A stretch of DNA of 64,000 nucleotides from Rhizobium tropici CIAT 899. GTDB taxonomy: Bacteria; Pseudomonadota; Alphaproteobacteria; Rhizobiales; Rhizobiaceae. The translations under genes and the position numbers were made by a program. Of this stretch, positions 7,780-17,306 are shown piece after piece. The notes below the pieces were generated by a model. The model was given only the letters and a program-made list of their open reading frames with translations, searched no databases and was not told where the DNA came from. Position 1 is the first letter of the stretch. The number at the start of each line of letters is the position of its first letter. The stretch covers positions 3,629,501 through 3,693,500 of the forward strand of contig NC_020059.1 of the NCBI RefSeq assembly GCF_000330885.1. Direction: 5' to 3'.

Positions 7780-10700
7780 TCATTGTGCCGCGGCATCGGT
7801 GGCCGAGGGCTCCTGTGCGGCTTCCGCCTGCTTGCGCCGGCGGCGAAGGACGACGTAGAAGACCGGAGTCAGGAACAGGCCGAACAGCGTCACTCCGAGC
7901 ATGCCCGAGAAGACGGCCGTACCGAGCGACTGACGCATTTCGGCGCCGGGACCGGTCGCGATCATCAGCGGCACGACGCCGAAGATGAAGGCGAAGGCCG
8001 TCATCAAGATCGGTCGCAGGCGCAGATGACTGGCCTCGATCGCCGCCTCGACGGCGCTCTTTCCCTCTGCCTGTGCCTGCCGGGCGAATTCGACGATCAG
8101 GATCGCGTTCTTGGCCGCAAGGCCGATCAGCACGATCAGCCCGATCTGCGTGAGGATATTGTTGTCCATTCCTCTCAGATGCACGCCGATCAGAGCTGCC
8201 AGCACCGCCAGCGGCACGATGAGGATGATCGCAAGCGGCAGGATCCAGCTTTCATATTGCGCCGACAGCGCCAGGAAGACGAAGATGACCGACAGGGCGA
8301 AGATATAGATCGCCGTATTGCCGGTATGCTTTTCCTGATAGGCGAGTTCGGTCCATTCGAAGGTCGTGCCCGCCGGCAGCAGGTTCTTGGCCAATCCTTC
8401 CATGGTGTCGAGTGCCGAGCCGGTGGAAACACCCGGTCCCGGGTTCCCCTGCAGGGGAACGGAGACATACATGTTGTAGCGCTGAACAAGCGCCGGCCCG
8501 GTCGTGTCGCGAATATCGACCAGCGTGCCGAGCGGCACCAATGCGCCCGTTGCCGAGCGTACCTTCAGTGCCAGAATATCCTCGCGATCCACGCGATATT
8601 GCTGGTCTGCCTGCGCCCGCACCTGGTAGACGCGGCCGAAGGCGTTGAAGTCGTTGACATAGGACGTGCCGAGGTTGATCGACAGCGTCTCGAAGATATT
8701 CGGGATCGGCACGTTGAGTGCGCGCGCCTTGTCACGGTCGATCGCCAGGAAATATTGCGGGCTGTTGGCGGAGAAGGTGGTGAATACGCCGCTGACACCC
8801 TTGTTCTGTGCGGCAGCGCCCATCATCTGATAGGCGAGCGGCAGGATGCGGCGCATGTCCGGATTTTCCCGGTCCATGATCTGCATCTTGAAGCCGCCGG
8901 AATTGCCGACGCCGCGGATCGAAGGCGGCGGAATGGCGATGATAAACGCTTCCTGGATACCCTGGAGGCTACCGAAGAGCTGGCCGATGATCTTGGTCGC
9001 CGAATCTCCGGTTTTCAGCCGTTCCTCGAATGGCTTGAACGGCGTGAAGATGACGCCCGAATTCGAGGCATTGGTGAAAGTCGCACCGTTGAAGCCGGCG
9101 AAGGCGACGGCATTGGCGATACCAGGCGTCTTGCTGATGATATCGGTCGCCTTCTGGATGACGGCGTTGGTGCGCGCAAGCGACGCGCCGTCAGGCAGCT
9201 GCACGACGACAATGGCATAGCCCTGATCCATGGTTGGAACGAAGCCTTGCGGGACGATCCTGCCCATATACCAGGTTCCCGCCAGCAGCCCCACAAAGAC
9301 GAGAAGTGCGCAGGCCAGCGCCGCCCAGGTTGTCACAAGGTGCCGGATGATCCACGAATAGCCGCTGCTCATCCGCTCGAAGCCGCGGTTGAACCCGTCA
9401 CCCAAGGCGCGGCCGAACCGCGCGAAGACATTGTTGGATTTCTGATGACTGTGGGGGCGCAGCACGATCGCGGCAATCGCCGGCGAGAGCGTCAGCGAAT
9501 TCAGGCAGGAAATCGCCGTCGCGACCGAGATCGTGACCGCGAACTGCCGGTAGAATTGCCCAGAAATGCCGGGAATGAAGGCTGTCGGCACAAAGACGGC
9601 GATCAGCACCAGCGAGATTGCCAGAACCGCCGTACCCACCTCGTTCATCGTCACATGCGACGCCTCTTTTGGCGTCATGCCGAGCGCGAGGTTTCGCTCG
9701 ACATTCTCAACGACAACGATCGCGTCATCGACGACAATGCCGATGGCGAGCACCAGGCCGAACAGCGTCAGCATGTTCAGCGAGAAGCCGAAGGCGAGCA
9801 GGAAGGCGAAGGTGCCGATCAGCGATACCGGTATGGCGACGATTGGAATGATCGCCGTCCGCCAGGACTGCAGGAAGACCAGCACGACGATGGCAACGAG
9901 GATCGCCGCCTCGAAGATCGTCTTGTAGACTTCGTGGATCGATTCGGCGATGAACTCCGTGGGATTGTAGATGATGCGATATTCAAGCCCCTGCGGGAAA
10001 TCCTGCGCCAGGCTTTCCATCGTCTTTTGAATATCGGCGGCGGCATCGAGCGCGTTCGTGCCGGGGCGAGCGAAGACGCCGAGCGCCACCGCCGGGCTGC
10101 CGTTCAGGTAGCTATTCGTGACGTAGTCCTGCGCGCCGAGCTCGATGCGAGCGACATCCTGCAGCTGCACGAGACGACCGTTGCCCGTCGCCTTCACGAT
10201 GACGTAGCGGAATTGCCGCGCATCGGAAAAACGCCCCTGCGTGGTGACGGTATATTGGAAGGCGTTGGTGCCGGATACCGGGGGCCCGCCAATCGTACCG
10301 CCGGAAACCTGCACATTCTGATCGCGAAGCGCCTGAACGATGTCGCCGGCGGTCATGCCGTAGGCGGCGAGCTTTTCCGGATCCAGCCAGATGCGCAGCG
10401 AATATTGGCGTTCGCCGAAGAGCTGGACGTCGCCGACGCCATCAAGACGAACGAGAAGGTCGCGGATGCGCGTACGAGCATAGTTGGAAATATAGAGCTG
10501 GTCGTAGCGATTGTTCGGCGAGAGGAGATGCACGACCATCATCAGGTCGGGCGAGCTCTTGACCGTCGTGATGCCGATGCGTCTGACGTCTTCTGGCAGG
10601 CGAGGTTCGGCGATGGAAACACGGTTCTGCACCAGCACCTGCGCCTTGTCGAGGTCGGTGCCGAGCTTGAAAGTGATCGTCAGCGCCATGGAGCCGTCGG

Positions 10701-10956
10701 CGCTCGAATAGGAGGACATATAGAGCATGTCCTCGACACCGTTGATTTCCTGCTCGATCGGCGTCGCCACGGTATCGGCTATGGTCTGCGCGTCGGCACC
10801 CGGATAGGAAGTGCGCACCACGATGGTCGGCGGCGCGACTTCGGGATATTGCGCCACCGGCAGCTGGAAATAGGCGATGCCGCCGACGATGAGCAGCACG
10901 ATGGATAGGACCGATGCAAAGATCGGCCGGTCAACGAAGAAGTGGGAAAACCTCAT
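7780..10956 (-). CDS. RND multidrug efflux pump inner-membrane transporter (HAE1, AcrB-like)
   Basis: A 1058-residue proton-driven drug exporter of the inner membrane. It begins MRFSHFFVDRPIFASVLSIVL, the usual first helix. Two large periplasmic loops and 12 membrane segments are evident, and the proton-relay acidic pair is present in GIVVDDAIVVVENVER. The C-terminal half repeats the fold (LALSAQYESWILPLAIILIVPLAVL) and ends in a basic tail. Length is normal. The start overlaps the adaptor gene stop by 4 bp (10953-10956). No outer-membrane channel gene is next to it, so it must use a TolC-like protein encoded elsewhere. Rhizobial relatives export plant flavonoids and antibiotics (family knowledge); the substrates here are unknown. 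Confidence 0.95.
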   Translation of the reverse strand: MRFSHFFVDRPIFASVLSIVLLIVGGIAYFQLPVAQYPEVAPPTIVVRTSYPGADAQTIADTVATPIEQEINGVEDMLYMSSYSSADGSMALTITFKLGTDLDKAQVLVQNRVSIAEPRLPEDVRRIGITTVKSSPDLMMVVHLLSPNNRYDQLYISNYARTRIRDLLVRLDGVGDVQLFGERQYSLRIWLDPEKLAAYGMTAGDIVQALRDQNVQVSGGTIGGPPVSGTNAFQYTVTTQGRFSDARQFRYVIVKATGNGRLVQLQDVARIELGAQDYVTNSYLNGSPAVALGVFARPGTNALDAAADIQKTMESLAQDFPQGLEYRIIYNPTEFIAESIHEVYKTIFEAAILVAIVVLVFLQSWRTAIIPIVAIPVSLIGTFAFLLAFGFSLNMLTLFGLVLAIGIVVDDAIVVVENVERNLALGMTPKEASHVTMNEVGTAVLAISLVLIAVFVPTAFIPGISGQFYRQFAVTISVATAISCLNSLTLSPAIAAIVLRPHSHQKSNNVFARFGRALGDGFNRGFERMSSGYSWIIRHLVTTWAALACALLVFVGLLAGTWYMGRIVPQGFVPTMDQGYAIVVVQLPDGASLARTNAVIQKATDIISKTPGIANAVAFAGFNGATFTNASNSGVIFTPFKPFEERLKTGDSATKIIGQLFGSLQGIQEAFIIAIPPPSIRGVGNSGGFKMQIMDRENPDMRRILPLAYQMMGAAAQNKGVSGVFTTFSANSPQYFLAIDRDKARALNVPIPNIFETLSINLGTSYVNDFNAFGRVYQVRAQADQQYRVDREDILALKVRSATGALVPLGTLVDIRDTTGPALVQRYNMYVSVPLQGNPGPGVSTGSALDTMEGLAKNLLPAGTTFEWTELAYQEKHTGNTAIYIFALSVIFVFLALSAQYESWILPLAIILIVPLAVLAALIGVHLRGMDNNILTQIGLIVLIGLAAKNAILIVEFARQAQAEGKSAVEAAIEASHLRLRPILMTAFAFIFGVVPLMIATGPGAEMRQSLGTAVFSGMLGVTLFGLFLTPVFYVVLRRRRKQAEAAQEPSATDAAAQ

Positions 10957-12134
10957 TGGCTCGTCCCCTGTGCATCGGCCTGGGCCGGCGGCTCGTCATT
11001 CGTCGCCTGCTGCGGCAGCTCGATCAGCTGCGGCGTTACCTTGACGCCGGGCCGGATGCGTATCAGCCCGTTGACGACGATCGTCTCGTCGCCGGTCATG
11101 CCGTCGCGGATGACGCGATAGCCATAGAGCTTTGGCCCGAGACGCACGGATTTCGGCGTGATGTTGCCGGCGGTATCGACGGTATAGACGACGCGCTGGT
11201 TCTGATCCGAACCGATGGCTTCGTCCGGAACGAGGATCGCCTTGTAGCTGTTGGACCCCTGCACCTGAACGCGCCCGAAAAGGCCGGGCTGCAGAATGAG
11301 ATTGGGATTGGGAAAGCGGGCGCGGACGCGGATCGTTCCGGTCTCGTTGTCGACACGGTTTTCCGCGAAATCGAGCTTGCCCTTGAACGGCTTCTGGCGG
11401 GAATCGGCGATGGTCACGGTCACATCGAGACCGCCGCCGCCCTGCTGCAGGGCGCTGCCATTCTTGCGGGCCTCATCGGCATAGGAGAGCAGCCGGCGCT
11501 CATCGACATCGAAATAGAAATCGATGGGATCGAGCGACACGATGGTCGTCAGCACGGTCTGATCGGCCTGCACGAGGTTGCCGACCGAGATCAGACGGCG
11601 GTCGATGCGGCCGCTGAGCGGCGCCGTAATCCTGGTGAAATCCATGTCCAGATTGGCGCGATCGACCGTCGCCTGAGCACCGCGCACATTCGCCTGCGCC
11701 GAAATGAGATCGCGGCGTCGATCATCGAGCGTCGAAGCCGACTGGCTGCCCGTCGTCGACAGGGATTCCGCCCGCTTATATTGCGCATCGGCGAGCGTCA
11801 GCGAGGATTTTGCCACTTCCAGCGAGGCAGTCGCCTCGTTCAGCGTGGTGATGAAGGGGCGCTGGTCGATGACAAAAAGCAGATCTCCCTGCTTGACGAT
11901 AGCGCCGTCCTGGAAATGCACCTCCTGCAGGTAACCGCCGACCCGCGAGCGCACGGAAACCTCATCGACCGCCTGGAAGCGCCCGATGAACTCGTCACTG
12001 TCGACGACATCGCGAATGACAGGCTTGGCGACCGTAACGGGCGGTGCCGGCGGAGCGCCCTGGGCGAGCGTCTGGGCACTCGATAAAACGGCAATAACAC
12101 AGCTCAACAAGACGGCACGCGGCAGCATCGGCAT
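10953..12134 (-). CDS. RND efflux periplasmic adaptor (membrane fusion protein, AcrA-like)
   Basis: A 393-residue exported adaptor joining the RND pump to an outer-membrane channel. The signal segment MPMLPRAVLLSCVIAVLSSAQTLA is followed by the lipoyl/barrel half-motif VRSRVGGYLQEVHFQDGAIVKQGDLLFVID, a coiled-coil hairpin (about residues 95-155), the second lipoyl half (ITAPLSGRIDRRLISVGNLV), and beta-barrel and membrane-proximal domains. Cleavage after LAQG is plausible and there is no lipobox Cys, so it is probably soluble or anchored by its signal helix. ATG 12134 is preferred because AAGGGGTG lies 7 bases upstream; the frame opens 24 bases earlier. It is the first gene of the two-gene operon. 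Confidence 0.93.
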   Translation of the reverse strand: MPMLPRAVLLSCVIAVLSSAQTLAQGAPPAPPVTVAKPVIRDVVDSDEFIGRFQAVDEVSVRSRVGGYLQEVHFQDGAIVKQGDLLFVIDQRPFITTLNEATASLEVAKSSLTLADAQYKRAESLSTTGSQSASTLDDRRRDLISAQANVRGAQATVDRANLDMDFTRITAPLSGRIDRRLISVGNLVQADQTVLTTIVSLDPIDFYFDVDERRLLSYADEARKNGSALQQGGGGLDVTVTIADSRQKPFKGKLDFAENRVDNETGTIRVRARFPNPNLILQPGLFGRVQVQGSNSYKAILVPDEAIGSDQNQRVVYTVDTAGNITPKSVRLGPKLYGYRVIRDGMTGDETIVVNGLIRIRPGVKVTPQLIELPQQATNDEPPAQADAQGTSQ

Positions 12135-12330
12135 GAAGCACCCCTTGAAAAACCGCATGCGGCAGCAGGCGCCGTCATTACGGTACGCTTACGAAATTTG
12201 TCTGCAACTTTCCGCGAAGAACCCGTCGCCATCAGGCGCAATGAAATCAGGTCGCTTCGGACTTCCCCAACATGCGCCACGGGCCGCGCCGGCCCGGGGG
12301 TATCAACCGGAGCTTGGTCCGGCAACATGC

Positions 12331-12344
12331 GTTTATGTATAAAC
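12331..12344. promoter_or_regulatory. Palindrome upstream of the efflux operon, possible repressor site
   Basis: GTTTAT-GT-ATAAAC is a perfect 6-bp inverted repeat with a 2-bp centre, followed by a further GTTTAT half-site at 12346-12351. It lies about 200 bp upstream of the adaptor start and about 105 bp past the uup stop, in AT-rich spacer DNA. Efflux operons of this type are usually controlled by a TetR-like repressor, but none is encoded next to it. The function is inference. Confidence 0.3.
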
Positions 12345-12448
12345 GGTTTATCGGATTCGACAACAGGGAATGAACCGCCAGCGATCGAGCGCAACCGATT
12401 GTTTTTACTGCATAGTAAAGACGCGCATAGGATGAACTCAATTGAGCC

Positions 12449-14278
12449 TCAGCCCTCCAGCTCCTCGCGCAGCATTTCGAGCTCCAGCCATTCCTCTTCC
12501 ATCTTGATCAGGCTTTCGCGCAGCTTTTCCATTTCCGCCGCAAGGCGGTTGAAGGTTGCGGCGTCCTTGGAAAAGAGGTTCGGATCGACCATTTTCTTTT
12601 CGCGGGCGGCAATTTCGGCTTCCGCCTTCGCCATTTCCTTGGGCAGGTTTTCGAGCGCGAATTTCTGCTTGTAGGAAAGCTTGCCCTTTCCCTTCGAGCT
12701 GTCGCCGGCCGGCACTGAAGCTTCGGCCGATTTCGGCTTTTCGGCCGCCCTCTCAACCCGCCTGCGTTCCTCGATCGCCCCCTTGCGTTGAGCGAGCATG
12801 TCGGAATAGCCGCCGGCATATTCGATCCAGCGGCCATCGGGCTCTTCCGGATCGGCGGGCGCGATCGTCGAGGTCACGGTACGGTCGAGGAAATCGCGGT
12901 CGTGGCTGACAAGGATGACCGTGCCGGCAAAACCGGAGACGATTTCCTGCAACAGGTCGAGCGTCTCGATGTCGAGATCGTTGGTCGGTTCGTCGAGAAT
13001 CAAAAGATTGGTCGGCCGCGACAGGATACGGGCCAGCATCAGCCGGGCGCGCTCGCCGCCGGAGAGATTCCTGATCGGCGTGCGCGCCTGCTCCGGCTGG
13101 AAGAGAAATTCCTTCATGTAGCCGGTCACATGCCGCTGCTCGCCATTGACGAGCAGGTTCTCGCCGCGACCGTCGGTCAGATAGTTGGCAAGCGTATCTT
13201 CCGGGTTCAGCTCCTCGCGCTTCTGGTCGAGCGTGGCGATTTCCAGATTGGTGCCAAGCTTTACAGTGCCGCTGTCCGGCTCCAGCTGCCCGGTCAGCAT
13301 CTTCAGAAGCGTCGTCTTGCCGGCGCCGTTCGGGCCGACGAGACCGATGCAATCGCCGCGATGCACGCGGATCGAGAATGGTGCGACGATGAGCCGCTCG
13401 TTATAGGACTTGGTGATCTTGTCCGCCTCGATCACCAGCTTGCCGCTTTCCTGCGCATCGGAAGCTGCCGCCTGCACCGTGCCCAAAGCGCCCTTGTGGC
13501 CGCGATAGCGCGAGCGCATATCCTGCAATTCGCCAAGCCGGCGCATATTGCGCTTGCGCCGTGCCGTCACGCCATAGCGCAGCCAATGCTCTTCGCGCTC
13601 GATCTGCTTGCCGAGCTTGTGCTGCTCCAGTTCCTCGGCTTCGAGCACCTGATCGCGCCAGGCCTCGAAATGAGCAAATCCTCTGTCCAGCCGGCGCGAG
13701 GTGCCGCGATCCAACCAGACGGTCGCGGTCGAAACCTTCTCCAGGAAACGACGGTCGTGCGAGATCAGCACGAGCGCGCTGCGGCTCTTCTGCAGCTCGC
13801 CTTCCAACCATTCGATGGTCGGCAAGTCCAAATGGTTCGTCGGCTCGTCGAGCAGCAGGATATCCGGCTCGGGCGCCAGAACACGCGCCAGTGCCGCGCG
13901 GCGCGCTTCACCGCCAGAAAGGTTCTTCGGATCTTCCTCGCCAGTCAGGCCGAGATGAGACAGCAGATAGGTGACGCGATAGGGATCATCGCCGGGCCCG
14001 AGGCCGGCTTCGGCATAGGCCGCAACCGTCTTGTAACCGGCAAAATCGGGTGCCTGCTCGAGATAGCGCACGGTCGACGACGGATGACGGAAGACTTCGC
14101 CTGACTGCGCTTCGACAAGGCCGGCGGCAATCTTCAGGAGCGTCGACTTGCCGGAACCATTGCGTCCGACAAGGCAGATCTTGTCGCCCGGCTCCACCTG
14201 CAGGCCGGCACCGGCGAGCAAGGGCGCACCGCCGAAGCTCAGAAAGATGTCGTCGAGTTTCAGAATGGGAGGGGCCAA
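12449..14278 (-). CDS. uup: ABC-F family ATPase, Uup-like
   Basis: A 609-residue soluble protein with two ABC ATPase domains and no membrane segments. Domain 1 (about residues 5-225) has Walker A GRNGSGKSTLLK, signature LSGGEARRAALARVL and Walker B DILLLDEPTNHLDL. Domain 2 (about 290-510) has GPNGAGKTTLLK, LSGGERARLMLARIL and LLILDEPTNDLDI. A charged linker joins them, and the C-terminal 80 residues form the coiled-coil typical of Uup. ABC-F proteins act on ribosomes or nucleic acid; Uup is linked to branched DNA and transposon excision. The gene follows thiN by 2 bp in the same direction, so the two are probably cotranscribed. Confidence 0.92.
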   Translation of the reverse strand: MAPPILKLDDIFLSFGGAPLLAGAGLQVEPGDKICLVGRNGSGKSTLLKIAAGLVEAQSGEVFRHPSSTVRYLEQAPDFAGYKTVAAYAEAGLGPGDDPYRVTYLLSHLGLTGEEDPKNLSGGEARRAALARVLAPEPDILLLDEPTNHLDLPTIEWLEGELQKSRSALVLISHDRRFLEKVSTATVWLDRGTSRRLDRGFAHFEAWRDQVLEAEELEQHKLGKQIEREEHWLRYGVTARRKRNMRRLGELQDMRSRYRGHKGALGTVQAAASDAQESGKLVIEADKITKSYNERLIVAPFSIRVHRGDCIGLVGPNGAGKTTLLKMLTGQLEPDSGTVKLGTNLEIATLDQKREELNPEDTLANYLTDGRGENLLVNGEQRHVTGYMKEFLFQPEQARTPIRNLSGGERARLMLARILSRPTNLLILDEPTNDLDIETLDLLQEIVSGFAGTVILVSHDRDFLDRTVTSTIAPADPEEPDGRWIEYAGGYSDMLAQRKGAIEERRRVERAAEKPKSAEASVPAGDSSKGKGKLSYKQKFALENLPKEMAKAEAEIAAREKKMVDPNLFSKDAATFNRLAAEMEKLRESLIKMEEEWLELEMLREELEG

Positions 14279-14280
14279 GA

Positions 14281-14934
14281 TCAGACTCCGGAAAGGTCAT
14301 AAGGGCGGGCAAGAACGATGGCTCTGCCGCTGCCGAGCGAAAAGCGCACATCGCCTTCCGCCACGTTGGAAATGGTGCGCGATGCGCCGAAGGGCAAATG
14401 AAAATCGCGCAAGGGGTAACGGGCATTGTCGATGAAAAGGCCCGTCAGATCGCTGAAACCAAGAACGGAGAACAGCGAGCCTGATGGTAGCGCCAGCGTG
14501 AGTCCGCCTGGAGGAAGCGGCACCGCCTCCTCGTCACCCGACGTCAGCAGCACGTCGAAGCCCTTTTCGGCGAGCTGGATACCATAAAGCAGGTGCTGGA
14601 TCGCATGATCGGAGCGCTCGCCGCCCATGGCGCCCGCCAGGATCAGTCTCGTGGCGCCGCGATCGATCGCTTCCGAGACGGCGATCTCGCCGTCGGTCGC
14701 AGCCTTCGCCGCCGGATAGGGCTGCCTGGGCACATTCGGAAAGGCTCCCTGCAGATCGGCAGGCGTGGAATCAAAATCGCCAACCCACAGCTCCGGCTCC
14801 ACCCCAATCGCCAGCGCATGGCGCATGCCGCCGTCAGCCGCGATGAAGCGGCTGCCGGAAACCGCAGCGCGCAATCGCTCCGTCAGGCGAAGCTCGCCGC
14901 CGAGCAGGATGGTGAAGATGGTGGACTGGCTCAT
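14281..14934 (-). CDS. thiN: Thiamine diphosphokinase (thiamine pyrophosphokinase)
   Basis: A 217-residue cytoplasmic enzyme that transfers pyrophosphate from ATP to thiamine, making TPP directly. Visible motifs are FIAADGGMRHAL near residue 33, WVGDFDS near 52, and KAATDGEIAVSEAI near 80, the conserved D-rich substrate and Mg sites. The C-terminal beta-sandwich (FSVLGFSDLTGLFIDNARYPL) is normal. It reads into uup. Its position 2.5 kb from the TPP-controlled thiBPQ importer makes sense, since imported thiamine needs this step to become cofactor, but it lies on the other strand, separated by the marR/MFS pair. Confidence 0.92.
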   Translation of the reverse strand: MSQSTIFTILLGGELRLTERLRAAVSGSRFIAADGGMRHALAIGVEPELWVGDFDSTPADLQGAFPNVPRQPYPAAKAATDGEIAVSEAIDRGATRLILAGAMGGERSDHAIQHLLYGIQLAEKGFDVLLTSGDEEAVPLPPGGLTLALPSGSLFSVLGFSDLTGLFIDNARYPLRDFHLPFGASRTISNVAEGDVRFSLGSGRAIVLARPYDLSGV

Positions 14935-15006
14935 GAGGCAAGCCCATAGCGCAAAGTCATATCCCTAGGGAAGAGCGCCGTTACCGGAACGGTGCCGCCG
15001 AGCCGA

Positions 15007-15534
15007 TCATTCGGTCGTTTCCTTCATGGCGGCCTGGACGACACGTTCATAGCCGCTGACATAGCGATCGAAGAGAAACGAAAAGCTCTCGATGTCTTCG
15101 GGCGACCAATCGGCAAAGATGCTTCCGATAACGGCGTATTTCTGCACCTGGATTTCCGACAGCAAACGCTGCCCGAGTGCGGTCAGCACCACGACGATAC
15201 GCCGCGCATCCGCCTGCGATGCCTTACGACGCAACACACCACGCGCCACCATGTCGGCAGTGATGCGGCTCGCGCGCGATGGATCGATGCGCAAGAGCTC
15301 CGCGATCGTGCCGACGGTCACTTCGCCCGTATCTTCCGCCCGCCGCACGACATCGAGCACATCGAGATGCGAAAGCTCAAGCCCCGGGGCCACGTGCTGA
15401 ATGGCGAGCCTGCCGATCATGCGACGGCCGGTCAGCAAGCGCATGCGCATCATCGCCTGACCGATGCGCAGAAACTTCTCGTCTTCGGCCAGCGTCGGAA
15501 CTTCGATATCTTTTGTATTCGTCGCAGATGTCAT
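15007..15534 (-). CDS. MarR-family transcriptional regulator
   Basis: A 175-residue regulator with a central winged helix-turn-helix (LSHLDVLDVVRRAEDTGEVTVGTIAELLRIDPSRASRITADMVARGVLRRKA, then the wing DARRIVVVLTALGQ) flanked by dimerisation helices. I chose ATG 15534 (MTSATNTKDIE); the frame runs 66 bases further upstream into the promoter region. It is divergent from the DHA2-type efflux gene, and a promoter with an imperfect palindrome lies between them. The usual logic for such pairs is repression of the pump and of itself until a drug or phenolic ligand binds. The ligand is unknown. Confidence 0.9.
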   Translation of the reverse strand: MTSATNTKDIEVPTLAEDEKFLRIGQAMMRMRLLTGRRMIGRLAIQHVAPGLELSHLDVLDVVRRAEDTGEVTVGTIAELLRIDPSRASRITADMVARGVLRRKASQADARRIVVVLTALGQRLLSEIQVQKYAVIGSIFADWSPEDIESFSFLFDRYVSGYERVVQAAMKETTE

Positions 15535-15593
15535 CCCTAAAGCATAGCAGAGATCGGGAGGAAACAAAACATGCAAATGGCACTCACCTGCCA

Positions 15594-15624
15594 TTGACAA
15601 TTATATGCTAATAGCACATATATT
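15594..15624 (+). promoter_or_regulatory. Promoter of the MFS pump overlapped by a candidate MarR operator
   Basis: TTGACA (15594-15599) is a consensus -35. CATATA or TATATT at 15617-15624 can serve as -10 with a 17- or 19-bp spacer. Inside the spacer, ATATGCTA (15603-15610) faces TAGCACATAT (15612-15621), an imperfect inverted repeat of the kind MarR dimers bind. With transcription starting near 15631, an ATG at 15630 could not be used, which supports the later MFS start at 15699. Confidence 0.55.
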
Positions 15625-15698
15625 CGCTCATGAAGACCGGACGTCCCGCGCATTCGTTCGATAGCGCAGCGTTCCGGCCCAGTTCGGGTTCTTGCTCC

Positions 15699-17234
15699 AT
15701 GGACATGCAGACAAGCTTCACGCCGCTCGTGGCGGATCACAAACGGCGGCTTATTCTTTTCCTCTTTCTGATGACTGCCATGTTCATGGCGACGCTCGAC
15801 AACCAGATCGTCTCGACGGCGCTGCCGACGATCGTCGGCGAGTTCGGGCATCTGGATCGCTTCGGCTGGATCGGATCGGCCTATCTTCTCTCGCTTTCCG
15901 CCGTCATGCCCGTCTACGGCAAGCTCGGTGATCTCTTCGGCCGCAAATATGTGATGATGACGGCGATCGCGATCTTCACGGTCGGCTCTGCCGTCTGTGG
16001 CTTGGCCGTCTCGATGGATACGCTGATCGCCGCTCGCGTTCTTCAGGGCTTCGGCGGCGGCGGCATCATGGTCTCGATCTTCGCCGTCAACGCCGATCTC
16101 TTCGAGCCGCGTGAGCGTGCGCGCTACCAGAGCTATTCGAGCCTCGTGCTGATGGCGTCGGGCGCCATCGGCCCCGTTCTCGGCGGCACGATGAGCGATC
16201 TGTTCGGCTGGCGTTCGATCTTCCTCGTCAACGTGCCGATCGGCTTCATCGTGCTTGCCGGCCTCGCCTTCATGCTGCCCTACCGCAAGCCTGCCCGCCG
16301 TCCGAAGATCGATTATGCCGGCGCCATCCTCCTTGCCCTGACGACGACAAGCATTGTGCTTGCCGCCGACGGAAGCGAGCTCTTCGGGTCGCTGCTATCG
16401 CCGCAATGCCTTGGTATTATTGCCTTCGGGGTAATCTGCGCCATCGCCTGGGTCTTCATCGAGCGCCGCGCACCCGAGCCGATTGTGCCGATGACGCTGT
16501 TCCGCAATCCGACATTCGGCCTTCTGCTGATCCTCTCGATCACCAGCGGCGCCGTCGCCATCGGCATGGTCAATTACTTCGCGCTCTTCCTGCAGACGAC
16601 GACAGGCCTTTCTCCCTCCATGGCCGGGCTGCTGTTCATTCTCCTGACCGGCGGCATCGTCTGCGGCTCGCTCTCCGCCGGCCGGCTGATCGCGGCCAAA
16701 GGCCGTTACAAGCCGTTTGCCGTCGCCAGCGCCACCTGCAGTACCATCGCATTCGCCTCGCTCGCCTTCGTCCATGCCGGCACGCCCATCGCCCTCATTG
16801 GCGGCCTGATGCTGCTGCATGGCATCGGCATCGGCCTTGCCCAGCAGGTGCCCGTTATCGGCGTACAGAATGCAGCCGCAGCGCGCGACGTCGGCGCTGC
16901 GACCGGTGCCGTCACGCTGTCGCGCATGGGCGGCGCCTCCATCGCCATCTCCATCTACGGCGCCATCATCGCCGCCAAACTTGGCAATGTCGGCGTCTCC
17001 ATATCCGGCGTACCGAACATCGAGGAGCTGACACCGAAGATGATGGCCGCCTTGCCCGAGATTACCCGCGAGGCCGTCGCCAACGCCTACGCGAGCGCCT
17101 TCAGCCCGTTGTTCATGACGGCAGCTGGCATCTGCATGCTTGGTCTCCTGACCTCGCTGACGCTGAAGAATGTGCAGCTCCCCGGCGCCGCGAAGAAATT
17201 CGAAAGCCCGGCGGTCGCGGAGGCTGCCGAGTAA
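15699..17234 (+). CDS. MFS drug exporter, DHA2 (14-helix) family
   Basis: A 511-residue inner-membrane proton antiporter. About 14 hydrophobic helices are visible. The helix-1 motif MATLDNQIVSTALPTIVGEF is the DHA2 hallmark, followed by the loop 2-3 motif GKLGDLFGRKYVMM and motif C-like GAIGPVLGGTMSDLFGWRSIFLVNVPIG. I chose ATG 15699 (MDMQTSF); ATG 15705 is possible, and the frame opens at 15630, but the promoter overlaps that start. Divergent from the MarR gene, its likely regulator. A 10-bp inverted repeat just after the stop probably ends transcription. The substrate is unknown. Confidence 0.93.
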   Translation: MDMQTSFTPLVADHKRRLILFLFLMTAMFMATLDNQIVSTALPTIVGEFGHLDRFGWIGSAYLLSLSAVMPVYGKLGDLFGRKYVMMTAIAIFTVGSAVCGLAVSMDTLIAARVLQGFGGGGIMVSIFAVNADLFEPRERARYQSYSSLVLMASGAIGPVLGGTMSDLFGWRSIFLVNVPIGFIVLAGLAFMLPYRKPARRPKIDYAGAILLALTTTSIVLAADGSELFGSLLSPQCLGIIAFGVICAIAWVFIERRAPEPIVPMTLFRNPTFGLLLILSITSGAVAIGMVNYFALFLQTTTGLSPSMAGLLFILLTGGIVCGSLSAGRLIAAKGRYKPFAVASATCSTIAFASLAFVHAGTPIALIGGLMLLHGIGIGLAQQVPVIGVQNAAAARDVGAATGAVTLSRMGGASIAISIYGAIIAAKLGNVGVSISGVPNIEELTPKMMAALPEITREAVANAYASAFSPLFMTAAGICMLGLLTSLTLKNVQLPGAAKKFESPAVAEAAE

Positions 17235-17252
17235 ATACTTCATGCTGCAATC

Positions 17253-17276
17253 GACAAGGGAATCATTTCCCTTGTC
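17253..17276. terminator. Hairpin downstream of the MFS gene
   Basis: A perfect 10-bp inverted repeat (arms 17253-17262 and 17267-17276, loop TCAT) 18 bp after the MFS stop and about 30 bp before the riboswitch. There is no T run, so it may be a weak terminator or an mRNA 3'-end stabiliser. Confidence 0.5.
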
Positions 17277-17306
17277 ATCCCTCCGTCACAAGGCTAAATC
17301 TGCCGA

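Noticed and set aside
7783..10908. Open frame of about 1040 codons on the + strand opposite the RND pump
   Set aside because: It mirrors the codon structure of the clearly conserved pump gene, is low in hydrophobic motifs and rich in Arg/Asp/His as antisense frames of high-GC genes are, and matches no family.
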